In this document: one piece after another, positions 11,695 through 22,101 of the stretch | How positions within the stretch are numbered: position 1 is the first letter of the stretch | Layout: each line of letters opens with the position of its first letter | NCBI RefSeq assembly: GCF_027595985.1 | Contig: NC_073313.1 | Location: forward strand, 110,540,552 to 110,604,551 | Source: Sorex araneus | Taxonomy: Eukaryota > Chordata > Mammalia > Eulipotyphla > Soricidae | DNA: 64,000 bases | Reading direction: 5' to 3' | Program-made: the position numbers and the translations under genes | Notes under the pieces: model-generated | What the model saw: only the letters and a program-made list of their open reading frames with translations | Database searches by the model: none | What the model was told of the DNA's origin: nothing

Positions 11695-12692
11695 GGAAGA
11701 ATCCTAGCCAGTGCGCATCATAATGCCGGAGAATGCTCCAAACCCCAGACCAAGCCAATAACACCGGGGTGCCCCAGATGGAGCAAGTGCAGTCTCCAGA
11801 TGGAATCCCGGCAACCATGAACTTCTACAAACATGGCTCCAGTATGTGGGGACCAGGAGTATTTCTCCAAACTGCATGGGGGCACTAGAACTGGACAGTT
11901 CCATCCCAGCTTCCAGCCTGCACCTGACCCTGGAAGTCATGCCCTCAACTCTCCCCCAGGGCCATCTTGCCACACTCAGCAGTGAAGAATCCTGGCCGGC
12001 GGCACCACAGTGCTGGAGAATGTTCCGGACCCCACACCAAATCGATAGCACCTGGGTGCCCCAGATGCAGCGGGTGCAGTCTCCCTGCCTTCTCAAGATG
12101 GAATCCCGGCAACCATGAGCTTCTACAAACGTGGCTGTGGTATGTGGGGACCAGGACTATTTCTCCAAACTGTGTGGCCGCATAAAGGTGCGACCTTTAC
12201 TGATATATAAAAAAAATGCTCAGGAATGGCTCCTCTGCCCCTGACAGCCATGATCCCAGAGGCACACAAACCAATCTTGGAATGCAATGGCTGCTGGCAG
12301 AAATACCTCTGGACTTAATTACTAAAATACCAGAATTCCAAAACTGCGCATCCGCTATTGTGGCCATGCAACATCATATGCTCTTTATTATCAGAAATAG
12401 AAAACAAATTATCTAATGATGCCTTTTTGGCAGGTCCGATTGTTGGGGGAAAATTCCAAATAGTAATAGTGGGTTTGCTGTCAAAAATTGAATGTAATCA
12501 AAGTAAAGAGAGAGTAAAGTGAAAATCATCTGCCACACAGGCAGAGTGGGGGGTGGGAGGACGGGTATACTTGGGTTCTTAGTGGTGGAGCATGTGTACT
12601 GGTGAAGGGATGGGTGTTTGATCACTGTATAACTGAGACTTAAACCTGAAAACTTTGTAACTGTTCTCACGGTGATTCAATAAAAAAGGAGA
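11695..12692 (+). mobile_element. ORF-less composite retroelement: GC-rich monomers plus L1 3'UTR
   Basis: Two GC-rich tandem units (11698-~12190) are followed by a short linker and a segment (12290-12680) matching the 3'UTR of the L1 at 61395-61830: 'ctctggactta-ttactaaa', 'gaatgtaatcaaagtaaag', 'aactgagacttaaacctgaa' and 'ggtgattcaataaaa'. No ORF1 or ORF2 sequence lies between. Flanking 14-bp TSDs differ at one base: aaaatgcttgcata (11681-11694) and aaaatgcttacata (12693-12706). Removing the block rejoins the ancient ORF2. This therefore looks like one L1-mobilised insertion about 1 kb long. It may be an internally deleted L1 (5'UTR monomers joined to 3'UTR) or an SVA-like composite. Confidence 0.72.
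11698..12190 (+). repeat. Two 288-bp GC-rich tandem monomers
   Basis: 'agaatcctagccag' at 11698 and 'agaatcctggccgg' at 11986 start two units 288 bp apart. Both continue through 'gatggaatcccggcaaccat', 'cttctacaaac-tggct', 'gtatgtggggaccagga' and 'tatttctccaaactg'. The second unit is cut short at about 12190. Confidence 0.8.
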
Positions 12693-13484
12693 AAAATGCT
12701 TACATAAATAACATAACCTCACATCTTGAGATACAAAAAAAAGTACAACAAAGGAACTCCAAAATAAACAAAAAGAAGGATATAACAAAAAGAAAAGAAG
12801 AAATATATGATAAATACATAAATTGATGCAGCTGTGTAAATAGACCTATGAGATTGTTTATTAAAATAGATATATTGGCAAGCCCTTAGTAAGATTCATG
12901 ATTAAAAGGGTCAGAAAACTCAAATATAACAGATCAGAGATAAAAAGGGAGAAATTATATCAGACACTTCAGAAACACAAAAGATTATAAGTTATTATGA
13001 TTGAAACTATCCTACTAAGCTAGAAAATCTACAAGAAATGTATTAATGCTTAGACTCATAAAACCTTCTGAGTGAATCAGGAGGAAAAAAAAACTTGAAC
13101 AAATCATACACATGTCACCAAAACCCTAGTAAGCAAATAAAACGGCAGAAAAAAGATGCAGGGTGGAGAGAGGAAGAGAAGCTTGAGTCATTGGTGGAGG
13201 GGTGCTGACATTAGTGGTGGCTTTGGAACCTGAAACTATGTTATAAACAAGTTAGTCAATTATATAAAAAATTGAATACAAAAGAGATAGTTCAATGATA
13301 AGTTTACTGAGAACTCTCTGTACTATTTTCCAAGGGGTTGTATCCCAGAACATTTCCACCAGAGTGGATGAGAGTTCCTTTTTCACCACATCTCCTCCAA
13401 CAGAGATTGTTCCTTCTATTTTTGTATGTTCCATTTTTACTGGGGTGAGATGGCATCTCATTGTAGTCTTTTAAAATTTATTTA

Positions 13485-13705
13485 TTTTATATCATTTTTT
13501 GAATCACCGTGAGCTACATTTATAAAACTTTCATGTTTGAGTTTTAGTCATACATACAATGATCAAACACCCGTCCCTTCATAAGTGTACATTTTCCAAC
13601 ATGAATTTCCCAATATTCTTCTCCCCGCTAAAGCCCTCCCATGCCTCTATGGCAGACAATTTCCCTTTTACTCTATATCTACTTATGATTATTGTGGTTT
13701 TCAAT
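13485..13705 (-). mobile_element. Short L1 3' end
   Basis: Reverse complement of the 3'UTR end: 'gaatcaccgtgag', 'aaactttcatgtttgag', 'atgatcaaacacccgtccct', then the C-rich block and 'gcctctatggcagacaattt'. Heavily 5' truncated. Confidence 0.78.
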
Positions 13706-13913
13706 ACATATTCGTGTAGTTTTGAATTGGATTTCTCTGATAAGTAATGTTCAGCATTTTATATGCCTACTGGCAATCTGCATATCTTTCTCTAATTAGT
13801 GTCTATTCATTTCCTCTCGGCATTTTTCAGTTTTCTTGGTTTCAGTTTTGGCAATGTAAATAAGCTTGATTACATAAATGAAAAGTATCTTTTCAAACTT
13901 CTATATTCTTTAG

Positions 13914-14088
13914 TCCCTCGGAGAATCCGGCAAGCTACCGAGAGTATCGCACCCACATGGCAGAGCCTGGCAAGCTACCTGTGGTGTATTGGATATGCCA
14001 AAAACAGTAACAATAAGTCTCACCATGAGAGACGTTACTGGTGCCCACTCAAACAAATCGATGAGCAATGGGATGACAGTAGCAGTGG
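13914..14088 (+). mobile_element. 5'-truncated SOR SINE
   Basis: SOR body and tail only ('cggcaagctaccgagagtat' to 'aaatcgatgagcaatgggat'). A 10-bp TSD tattctttag is at 13904-13913 and 14089-14098. Confidence 0.87.
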
Positions 14089-14251
14089 TATTCTTTAGCC
14101 TAGGTAACTTGTTAAGATTATTAAAATTTCTTTCCCATACTCACTCCCTTAAAAATGCAACCATATTATCTGTGTTACTGTGACTCCTCTAACAAACTCC
14201 TATTCTCCCATTTTTATCTTTTGGCCATTAAATAGTCTTCATTAAATATAC

Positions 14252-14430
14252 CTATTTGGGTTCTGGAGATATATTCAACGGTCTGAATATATGCTTTGCA
14301 AGTGGTAGGTCAGGGTTTTATCACCAGTCCTACATGTTCACCTGAGCAGCATCAGGAGTGACCAGGAGCACAAAATGTTGGAAGTAAACCCTTACAACCA
14401 TCAGGTGTGGCCCTCAAAACAACAACAGTA
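14252..14430 (+). mobile_element. A-tailed tRNA-derived SINE (old)
   Basis: Degenerate head 'gttctggagatatattcaac', 'gcatcaggagtgaccaggag', 'catcaggtgtggccctcaaa' and an A-rich end match the non-SOR SINE body. Confidence 0.6.
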
Positions 14431-14734
14431 CAAATTATTTCTATCAACTGATATGCATACATAATAACTTGAAATGGTTCTATATTTTTCTCTAAAATTA
14501 AATGCCTATTTTATTGCTTCACTTGTTGCAATGAGGATTTTCAAAACTATGTTGAATAATAGTGGAGAAGATGAACAGCCTTGCTTTGTGCCTTCTCTCA
14601 GAGGAAAAGCTGTCAGCTCTTGCCATTGAGTATGATGCTGACTGTGGGGTTATTATAAATGGCTTTTAATCTCTTGAGGAATAATCCTTCCATCATTGTA
14701 TCTTGTGGAATCTTTTCTTGATGCCTGTTTATTT

Positions 14735-16100
14735 TTGTTTTTATTATTTACTTTTTTCATTGAGTACCCATGAGATATGCATATTCAAGGCTGTTTGTGA
14801 TAAGGTTTTTAGTCATATAATGTTGCAACAATCACCAGTGTATATTTCCTCCACCAGTGTGCATTTGCCACTACCAATGTTTCTAGTTTCCCTCCCTCCT
14901 CACAGACACATAGCCTGTCTCTATGGCAGGTACTGTGTTTATTTATCTCTTTCTTTTTGGGGCATTATTGTTTACAATACAGATACTGAGAGGTTATCAT
15001 ATCTGTTCCTTTACCTACTTTGAGCAAGCAGTTCTTATCTAGAGTGATCATTCCAACTGCCTGTGTCATAGTGATCCTTTTTATATCCCAACTGCCTTCT
15101 TCCCCAGCACTTGAAGTAGGCTTCCAACTGTAGACCAATCTTCCTGGCCCTTGTTTCTACTGTCCTTGTATATTAGTCTCATATTATGATTTTTTGTAAC
15201 CCACAAATAAGTGCAATCACTCTATATCTCTTCCTTTCTTTCCTGACTGAGTTCACTCAGCATAATACACTCATTTATAAGCGAATTTAATGACTTTATT
15301 TTTCCTAACAGCTGCATAGTTTTCCATTGTGTAGGTGTAACATTGTTTCTTTAACCGGTTATCTGTTCTTGGGCACTCAGGTTGTTTCTAGATTCTGGGT
15401 ATTGTGAATAGTGCTTCACTGGACATAGAAATGCCAGTGGCAATTCTGCTGTGTGTTTTGGGACTTTTGGATTTCCAGAAGTGTTATTGATGGGTCCTAT
15501 GGAAGTTAAATTTCTACCTGTTTGAGCAATGCCCAAAATGTTTTCTAAAGAGTCTGGGCCAGTTGGTATTCCCACCAACAATGAAGGAAAGTCCCTTTCT
15601 CCCTGCATCCACGTCAGCACTGGTTGCTTGTGTTATTTTTGATTTGCACTGGTCTCTGTGAAGTGGCATGGTAACTCATTAGTTGTTTTGATTTGCATCT
15701 CCCTGTGATTAGCAATGTAGATTATTTTTTCATGTGTCTTCTGGCCATTTTCACTTCTTCTTTGAGGAAATTCTTATTCCCCCCCCCCCCCATTTTTTGA
15801 AGGGGCTGGATGTTTTATTTCTTGTAAATTTCTACCAATGCCTTATATATCTTGGATATCAAAACTTTATCAGATAGATATTGGGTAAATAATTGTTTTC
15901 AGTCTGTGAGCTGTTTTATATCTTGGTCACTGTTTCTTTTGAAGTGCAGAAGCGTCTTAATTTAATGTAATTATTCACAATAGCCATACGTTTATCTTTG
16001 CTTCCACTTCCTCAGTCAGTGGTGTTTCATCCTTAAAGATGCTTTCAGCTTCAGTGCCATGGAGGATTCTGCCCACAATTTCAAAATAGATTCTTTGTAC
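14735..16100 (-). mobile_element. 5'-truncated L1 (3'UTR and ORF2 C-terminus)
   Basis: The A-rich tail lies at the left. It is followed by the 3'UTR (C-rich 'ctccctcctcacag') and the ORF2 C-terminus around 15300-16090 ('ctaacagctgcatagttttc' at 15305, 'gatggaggattctgcc'-like text near 16060). Many frameshifts. It contains a 13-base C run at 15779-15791. Confidence 0.78.
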
Positions 16101-16649
16101 AATTGTAAATGAAGTACTAATGGAATGACATGATTTCTGTGACATATTTAATTTTAGGCATAGGTTTTCTTTCAATGATTAAGTGAGTTATTTATCTACC
16201 TGTCTTAGAAATGCTTTGCTTTTCTCTTTATAAAGATTGATACATTTTCAGTAGCTAGAGTTTAAGATGATAGCTGCTTGAGATCAATCATTAATCTCAT
16301 ATATTATAAATTTTCATTAATATATGTTTGGTTGATTTGTCATTGAACTCAAGCACTTCGTTAGGAAACCAGAAGTCATGGTAATGTTTTACTTAATTTA
16401 AAGTCCTGTGTGTCTTCTTTAAGAATGGATTGTGTAAATATTGATTATGTAGAAGTTAATGATAAAATTAATACCCGAGAAAACAAAGAAACAAGTCAAG
16501 AATCAAAATTAGATAGTCATTATACGTTTATTACAAATACATATATATATATATATATATATGACACTTGTGTAGTACTTGGCTCACAGTGGCATTGACT
16601 ACATAATAGCAATTACGATTGTCTTTATCTCAAAAATTAAAGTTTCTGT
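16101..16649. other. Unassigned AT-rich sequence with a (TA)n tract
   Basis: A perfect TA dinucleotide run lies at about 16541-16562. The 62-codon frame at 16410-16598 runs through it and is not supported as a gene. Confidence 0.5.
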
Positions 16650-16804
16650 GCTTTTTAAAAAAAATGGTAGGTACACTATAGATCTAAGGATATACTGACA
16701 AAAAATGAGAACAAAGTATTCCAACAAAATAATAGTCAAAAGAGGACATATTTGTCTGCACCTATGCGAGGGAAAAATAGAACTTTAGTTAAAAATGTCA
16801 GACC

Positions 16805-16948
16805 AGGGGGGAGGGGAGGAGGTATACTGTGATTCTTGGTGGTGGGATATGTGCACTGGTGAAGGGATGGTGTTTGAGCATTGTATAACTGAGACTTAAA
16901 CCTGAAAGCTTTGTAACTTTCCACGTGGTGATTCAATAAAAGAAAATT
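16805..16948 (+). mobile_element. Very short L1 3' tail (alternative 3'UTR type)
   Basis: About 145 bp with the 'ggaggtatactgtgattctt' and 'aactgagacttaaacctgaa' wording shared with 61690-61830 and 12560-12680. Flanks 'gtcagacca' and 'gtcaaacca' are consistent with a slightly diverged TSD. Confidence 0.75.
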
Positions 16949-18663
16949 TTTTTAAAAAGTCAAACCAGATAAAAAAGAATACTAGGTAATGACAAAAGGA
17001 TCATTATATCAGATAAATTAGCAATTATAAGCATATATGCAGTCAATATTAGGAAAGCGGAAAAAACTGAAGGGAAAATAACAATATAATAATAATAGGT
17101 GTCTTCAATACTTGACATCCAATGGTAGAGAAACCAAAGTGAAAATTAAAGCAAAATATACAAATTAATGGAATGTAAGAAGGTTATTACATTATTACTA
17201 AAATATTATTAATAAAAATTAATGGAATGTAATGGGTAATCCATAGCAATACATACCTATATTGGAAGAGAAGATAGAACTCAGATAAACAATCTAGCAT
17301 TAGTCCTCAAGGAATTATAAAAGGAAAAAATAAAACCAAAGTTAGCATGAGAAAAAGAAAACATTGGAGCAGAAATAAATTCAATGTAAAATAGAAATAT
17401 ATAAACAAAATTTATTTTCTAGCTACAACCCAACAAAAACAATGATCTAGAATAATGGATTTTTTCCAATAGCATATTATTTAGTAAGAATAAATCATGA
17501 AAAATTAGTCTTAACAGAGTTGTATCTAGATTGAAAATTTAATAAGAAATAAAAATATATCCTAAGAAGAAGAACCCAACATACAAATTACTTAAAGTTG
17601 AATACTGATTTTTCTCAGACTCATTTACCAAAGGAAGGAATATTTCCAAACACATTAATGAGGCCTGCATCACACTGATTTTAAAAAAGCCAAAGACATC
17701 ACAGTAAACAAAAACTACAGATTAATATCTGATAAATATAAATGCAAAATCCTCGGTACATTGCTAGCAAATTGAGTTTAACAGAAATTGAACGTATTAT
17801 ATGCAATGGCCAAGTTAGATTTATTCCTGAGTTGTAATAATAGTTCAAAATAAGTAAATCAATATTACTCATTGTGTTTGCAAAATAATGTTTTTGTCAG
17901 GTTAGCAAAATAAAAATCTCTTGATCATTTTTAGAGATGCAGAAAAGTTATTTCACAAAATTCAACACACTTTTAAGGTTAAATCTATTTATAACTAGAA
18001 ATAGAAAGAAAGCACTGTGACATAATACTGGTGAATATAAATATTCCACAGACAACATTATACCTGATTGCAAAAATAAAATTGAATGCTTTTTCTGTAA
18101 AGAAATAAAGGAAGTACACCAACCCTTGTCTTTTCTACAAAACATGATACTGAAAATTCTAGAAGGGAAAAATAAATAAGGAAAGATGTAGTAAAATATG
18201 TTTTATTTGCAATAACATATGGATGTATATATACATTTGTATCTATATGTAGGCATCTATATTAAATATGCATGTTTTACTTACATATACATATATAACC
18301 AAGATATATATAATTAAATTTTAAATACAAATATAATAATAGCAGAAGTATGTATAGATACATAGTGTGTATCGATCTACACATTATGTGCCTATATAGC
18401 AGAAATGACTACCAGAAAAACTGTTAAAATTAAAACTAGTAATTCAGTACATTTGGGGGAAAACACACATATAAACCAGTTTGTGTGTGAAGCAAGATAG
18501 TTTTTATTGAGTAGAACTTTCTACGAAAGATGTTAGAAGAGACAAAGAGGAGAAATGGGAGAATATAGACTTCTTCAGAATGTAAATAAGCAGCAAAGAA
18601 ACATAAAAATTACCAAGCAAGATACATGTTCAAGGAAGTACAAGGACTTAAAGAGAAAGTTTA

Positions 18664-19250
18664 GCTGTTTTTTGTTTTATTTAAACACCATGGTTTGCAA
18701 AGTTGTCTGTAATACAGTAATTATTCTCATTCAATGTTCCAACAACAATCCCACCACCAGTGTGACCTTCCCTCCACCATTGTTCCCAGTTTCCGACCCA
18801 TCCCAAAACAATCCCTTTAGCAGACACATAATTATTTTATATTGCTCATAACAACTAAATGATGAATAGGATTATCAAAAAATGCTTCAGTAAAAGAAAA
18901 AAATTTTTAAATGTTATATCTCACCATAGGGGCATTAAGTCCTTGTCTGAGAATTTACTAAGCTGTGTGTTCCCATTTGAGCCTTCTGAGTTATTTATTT
19001 TGTTTGTTGAGTTTAGTTGGCTTCTATGTGACTTTCTCATCTAATTGGTGTGCTCTTACTAGGCACAATCTTGTGGAATTTGGAGGCATCAGTCATTTGC
19101 AGCCATGTATTCCAAGCAGACCCCATTGTTTTCAGCCTGAAAACTGGTATATCTGGAATTTTAATTGATTTGGCATCTCTTTAGAAATTAATTGTAGAGC
19201 AGTGGAGTTGGGCGATAGGAATGATGGCAGTTGTAAATATAATGCTGAGA
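18664..19250 (-). mobile_element. Old dispersed repeat, copy 1 (probable L1 3'UTR of an older subfamily)
   Basis: The reverse complement matches 28190-28790 in order: 'ccaactccactgc', 'ccagttttcaggctgaaaac', 'agaagccaactaa', the AATAAACAAAA-like stretch, and the 'ctggtggtgg' to A-rich end. Both copies end in L1-like 3' text, so this is probably an older L1 3'UTR rather than a unique sequence. Confidence 0.62.
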
Positions 19251-19424
19251 GTGTAAAATATAGCTGGATGTATCACACTTCCTAATTTCAAAATATACTA
19301 GAAAGCTACAGTGATCAAAATATTATGGCAATGGAACACAAATATACATAAATACAACAGAGTAGAGATCCTACAATATTAAATACAGGCACACAGTCAA
19401 CTAAACTTCTGACAAACATTTTAA

Positions 19425-19805
19425 GCTGACCTCACATGCTGGGGGAAAAAGCAGTTCAGATAGAGAAGAGAACATCAAGTAAGCTCTGGTTGGAGGACTC
19501 ACTCGGGAGGGGAGATGCGTGCTGAAAGTAGACTATAGATTGAACAAGATGGCCACTCAATATCCCTATTGCGGACCACAACACCCAAAAGGAAAGAGAG
19601 AGAACAAAAGGGAATGCCTTGCCACAGAGGCGGGGAGGAGGGAGGGGGATGGGATTTGGAGGTGGGAGGGATACTGGGTTGACTGGTGGTGGAGAATGGA
19701 CACTGGTGGAGGAAGGGGTGCCCGAATATTGTATGAGGGAAACACAAGTATGAAAATGTGTAAATCTGTTACTGTACCCTCATGGTGATTCACTAATAAA
19801 TAAAA
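19425..19805 (+). mobile_element. 5'-truncated L1 3'UTR
   Basis: Main-type 3'UTR: 'cactcgggaggggagatgcg', 'agatggccactcaatatccc', the G-rich block 19625-19680, 'ggtggtggagaatggacact', 'gtactgt'-type end and a TAATAAATAAA tail. Close to the 3'UTR of the full-length copy. Confidence 0.85.
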
Positions 19806-20196
19806 TGACAATAATAATAATATGAAATGAAGACAGGATAGTTTTTACAACATATGGTGCTGAAAAACAGTGTCCACATTCAAAACTATGAAATTGGATC
19901 TTATTTTGTACATTAAAACTAAAATCTATAAATTATACAATGCAATATTTGAAAAAATAAAAACCTTCTAAAGGAAAACATAGAAAAAGCAATGTTCTTA
20001 ATTTTTTTCTGTGACACTATAAGGAGGGCAACAAAATAGAGGGACTACATGAAACAAAATTATTCTGCAAAGTACATAAAACAATCAGTAGAATAAAAAT
20101 TAGTCTATAGAGTAAGAGTTATTTGAAAATTATATATCTGATAAGTATTAATAGTAATAAAGTATAAAATTAGCATAATTCAACAGTTAAAAGACT

Positions 20197-20442
20197 GTCA
20201 CTGTCACTGTCATCCCGTTACTCATTGATTTGCTTGAGCGGGCACCAGTAACGTCTCCAATGTGAGACTTGTTTGTTACTATTTTTGGAATGTTGAATAC
20301 GTCATGGGTAGCTTGCCAGGCTCTGCCGTGTGGGCGAGATACTCTCGGTAGCTTGCTGGGCTCTCCAAGAGGGGTGGAGGAATCGAACCCGGGTCAGCCG
20401 CATGCAAGGCAAACACCCTACTGCTGTACTATCACTCCAGCT
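20197..20442 (-). mobile_element. Full-length SOR SINE
   Basis: Complete reverse-complement SOR. Tail repeats 'ctgtcactgtcactgtcat' are at the left, then the body, then the B box (ggaatcgaacccgggtc region) and head 'ctgtactatcactccagctc'. Perfect 13-bp TSD cagttaaaagact at 20184-20196 and 20443-20455. The tail is a CAGTGA-type repeat, not poly(A). Confidence 0.93.
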
Positions 20443-20468
20443 CAGTTAAAAGACTAATCTGAATTTTA

Positions 20469-20937
20469 TTTTTTTTTAAATTTATTTATTTTTAATTAGA
20501 GAATCACCGTGAGGGTACAGTTACAGATTTATACACTTTTGTGCTTATACTTCCCTCATACAAAGTTTGGGAACCCATCCCTTCACCAGTGCCCATTCTC
20601 CACCACCCGTAAACCCAGTGTCCCTCCCACCCTCCCCAATCCCATCTCCCCCCCACCCCACCCTGCCACTGTGGCAAGGCATTCCCTTCTGTTTTTTCTC
20701 TCTAATTAGCTGTTGTGGTTTGCAATAAAGGTGTTGAGTGGCCGCTGTGCTCAGTCTCTAGCCCTCATTCAGCCCGCAACTCCCTTCCCCCACATGGCCT
20801 TCAACTACAATGTAGTTGGTGATCGCTTCTCTGAGTTGACCTTTCCCCGGAACGTGAGGCCAGCCTCGAAGCCATGGAGTCAACCTCCTGGTACTTATTT
20901 CTACAGTTCTTGGGTGTTAGTCTCCCACTCTGTTATT
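20469..20937 (-). other. L1 3'UTR with G-rich polypurine tract and A-rich tail
   Basis: Lies after the native ORF2 stop at 20938. The plus-strand C-rich stretch at 20612-20672 is a G-rich polypurine tract on the element strand, a known feature of mammalian L1 3'UTRs. It could form G-quadruplexes. The end reads 'accctcacggtgattctc' then A/T-rich sequence. The same 3'UTR type recurs at 19425-19805, 35730-36169 and 51750-52196. Confidence 0.85.
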
Positions 20938-21600
20938 CTATATACCATAGATGAGTGCAATCTTTCTATGTCTGTCTCTCTCGTTCTGACTCATTTCACT
21001 CAGCATGAAACTTTTCATACCCATCCACTTGACTACAAAATTCTTGACCTCCTTTTTTCTAACAGCTGCATAGTATTCCATTGTATAGATGTACCAAAGT
21101 TTCCTCAACCAGTCATCCATTCTGGGGCATTCGGGTTTTTTCCAGATTCTGGCTATTGTAAACAGTGCTGCGATGAACATACATGTGCAGATGTTGTTTC
21201 GATTGTACTTTTTTGCCTCTCTGGGATATATTCCCAGCAGTGGTATTGCTGGGTCAAATGGGAATTCAATATCTAATTTTTTGAGAGTCGTCCATATTGT
21301 TTTCCAGAAGGGCTGAACCAGTCGGCATTCCCACCAGCAGTGAAGAAGGGTCCCTTTCTCCCCACATCCTCTCCAACAGCGGTTGCTTTTGTTCTTTTGG
21401 ATGTGTGCTAGTCTCTGTGGTGTGAGGTGGTATCTCAAAGTTGTTTTGATCTGCATCTCTCTGATGATTAGTGATGCAGAGCACTTTTTCATGTGCCTTT
21501 TGGCCATTCGTATTTCTTCCTTGGTAAAGTTTCTGTTCATTTCTTCGCCCCATTTTTTGATGGGGTTGGATTTGACCTCCTTTTTTTCTAACAGCTGCAT
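20938..21600 (-). pseudogene. Duplicated L1 ORF2 C-terminal segment with the native end
   Basis: A 220-codon frame repeats the cysteine-rich region ([18 protein letters not shown]) and ends with the native ORF2 C-terminus ([13 protein letters not shown]). It is the distal copy of the tandem duplication and is no longer in frame with the main ORF2. It has no independent start context, so separate translation is unlikely. Confidence 0.85.
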
Positions 21601-22101
21601 AGTATTCCATTGTATAGATGTACCAAAGTTTCCTCAACCAGTCATCCGTTCTGGGGCATTCGGGTTTTTTCCAGATTCTGGCTATTGTAAACAGTGCTGC
21701 GGTGAACATACATGTGCAGATGTTGTTTCGATTGTACTTTTTTGCCTCTCTGGGATATATTCCCAGCAGTGGTATTGCTGGGTCAAATGGGAATTCAATA
21801 TCTAATTTTTTGAGAGTCGTCCAAATTGTTTTCCAGAAGGACTGAACCAGTCGGCATTCCCACCAGCAGTGAAGAAGGGTCCCTTTCTCCCCACATCCTC
21901 TCCAACAGCGGTTGCTTTTGTTCTTTTGGATGTGTGCTAGTCTCTGTGGTGTGAGGTGGTATCTCAAAGTTGTTTTGATCTGCATCTCTCTGATGATTAG
22001 TGATGCAGAGCACTTTTTCATGTGCCTTTTGGCCATTCGTATTTCTTCCTTGGTAAAGTTTCTGTTCATTTCTTCGCCCCATTTTTTGATGGGGTTGGAT
22101 G
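21045..22101 (-). repeat. 529-bp tandem duplication inside L1 ORF2
   Basis: Copy A (about 21045-21573) and copy B (about 21574-22101) align at an offset of 529 bp throughout. I saw only a few differences: an extra T in the T run at 21581, tccat/tccgt, gcgatg/gcggtg, ccatatt/ccaaatt and agggct/aggact. The junction 'gggttgga/tttgacctcc' joins ORF2 text to itself with at most 1-3 bp of microhomology. Very similar copies imply a recent event or an assembly duplication. Confidence 0.93.

Larger units (their letters stand above)
9640..13140 (+). mobile_element. Ancient L1 (ORF1 to mid ORF2), split by inserts
   Basis: ORF1 C-terminal text occurs at 10420-10545 ('aagaatcctctatcctgaaa', 'agagataaaaacattctcag'). 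ORF2 endonuclease-region text is at about 11000-11694 and the next ORF2 part at 12707-13130. All are decayed. Inserts: SOR fragment (9887-9989), L1 3' end (10547-10940) and composite element (11695-12692). Confidence 0.65.
13290..14725 (-). mobile_element. Ancient L1 ORF2 fragments
   Basis: 13290-13480 ('ccaccagagtggatgagagt', 'ggtgagatggcatctcattg') and 13735-13880 match the ORF2 C-terminal region. 14440-14725 ('tgaataatagtggagaagat', 'ttgctttgtgcc') matches the RT region. They may be two L1s or one with a deletion. The nearby 13150-13285 looks like a plus-strand old L1 3' end. Frames are destroyed. Confidence 0.55.
16650..20451 (+). mobile_element. Ancient L1 ORF2, left part (continues at 27142)
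   Basis: Plus-strand ORF2 remnants in order: endonuclease region ('caattataagcatatatgca' at about 17022), RT region ('aacaaaaactacagattaat' at about 17708) and the connection region ('ggatgtatcacacttcctaa' at about 19267). It resumes at 27142, after the full-length L1. Other inserts are 16805-16948, 18664-19250, 19425-19805 and 20197-20442. Confidence 0.62.

Noticed and set aside
11704..12118. 130- and 90-codon frames in GC-rich sequence
   Set aside because: They overlap on opposite strands across a tandem monomer; GC-rich repeats give long chance frames and no domain is visible.
15779..15791. 13-base C run
   Set aside because: Simple homopolymer in an old L1; no added meaning.
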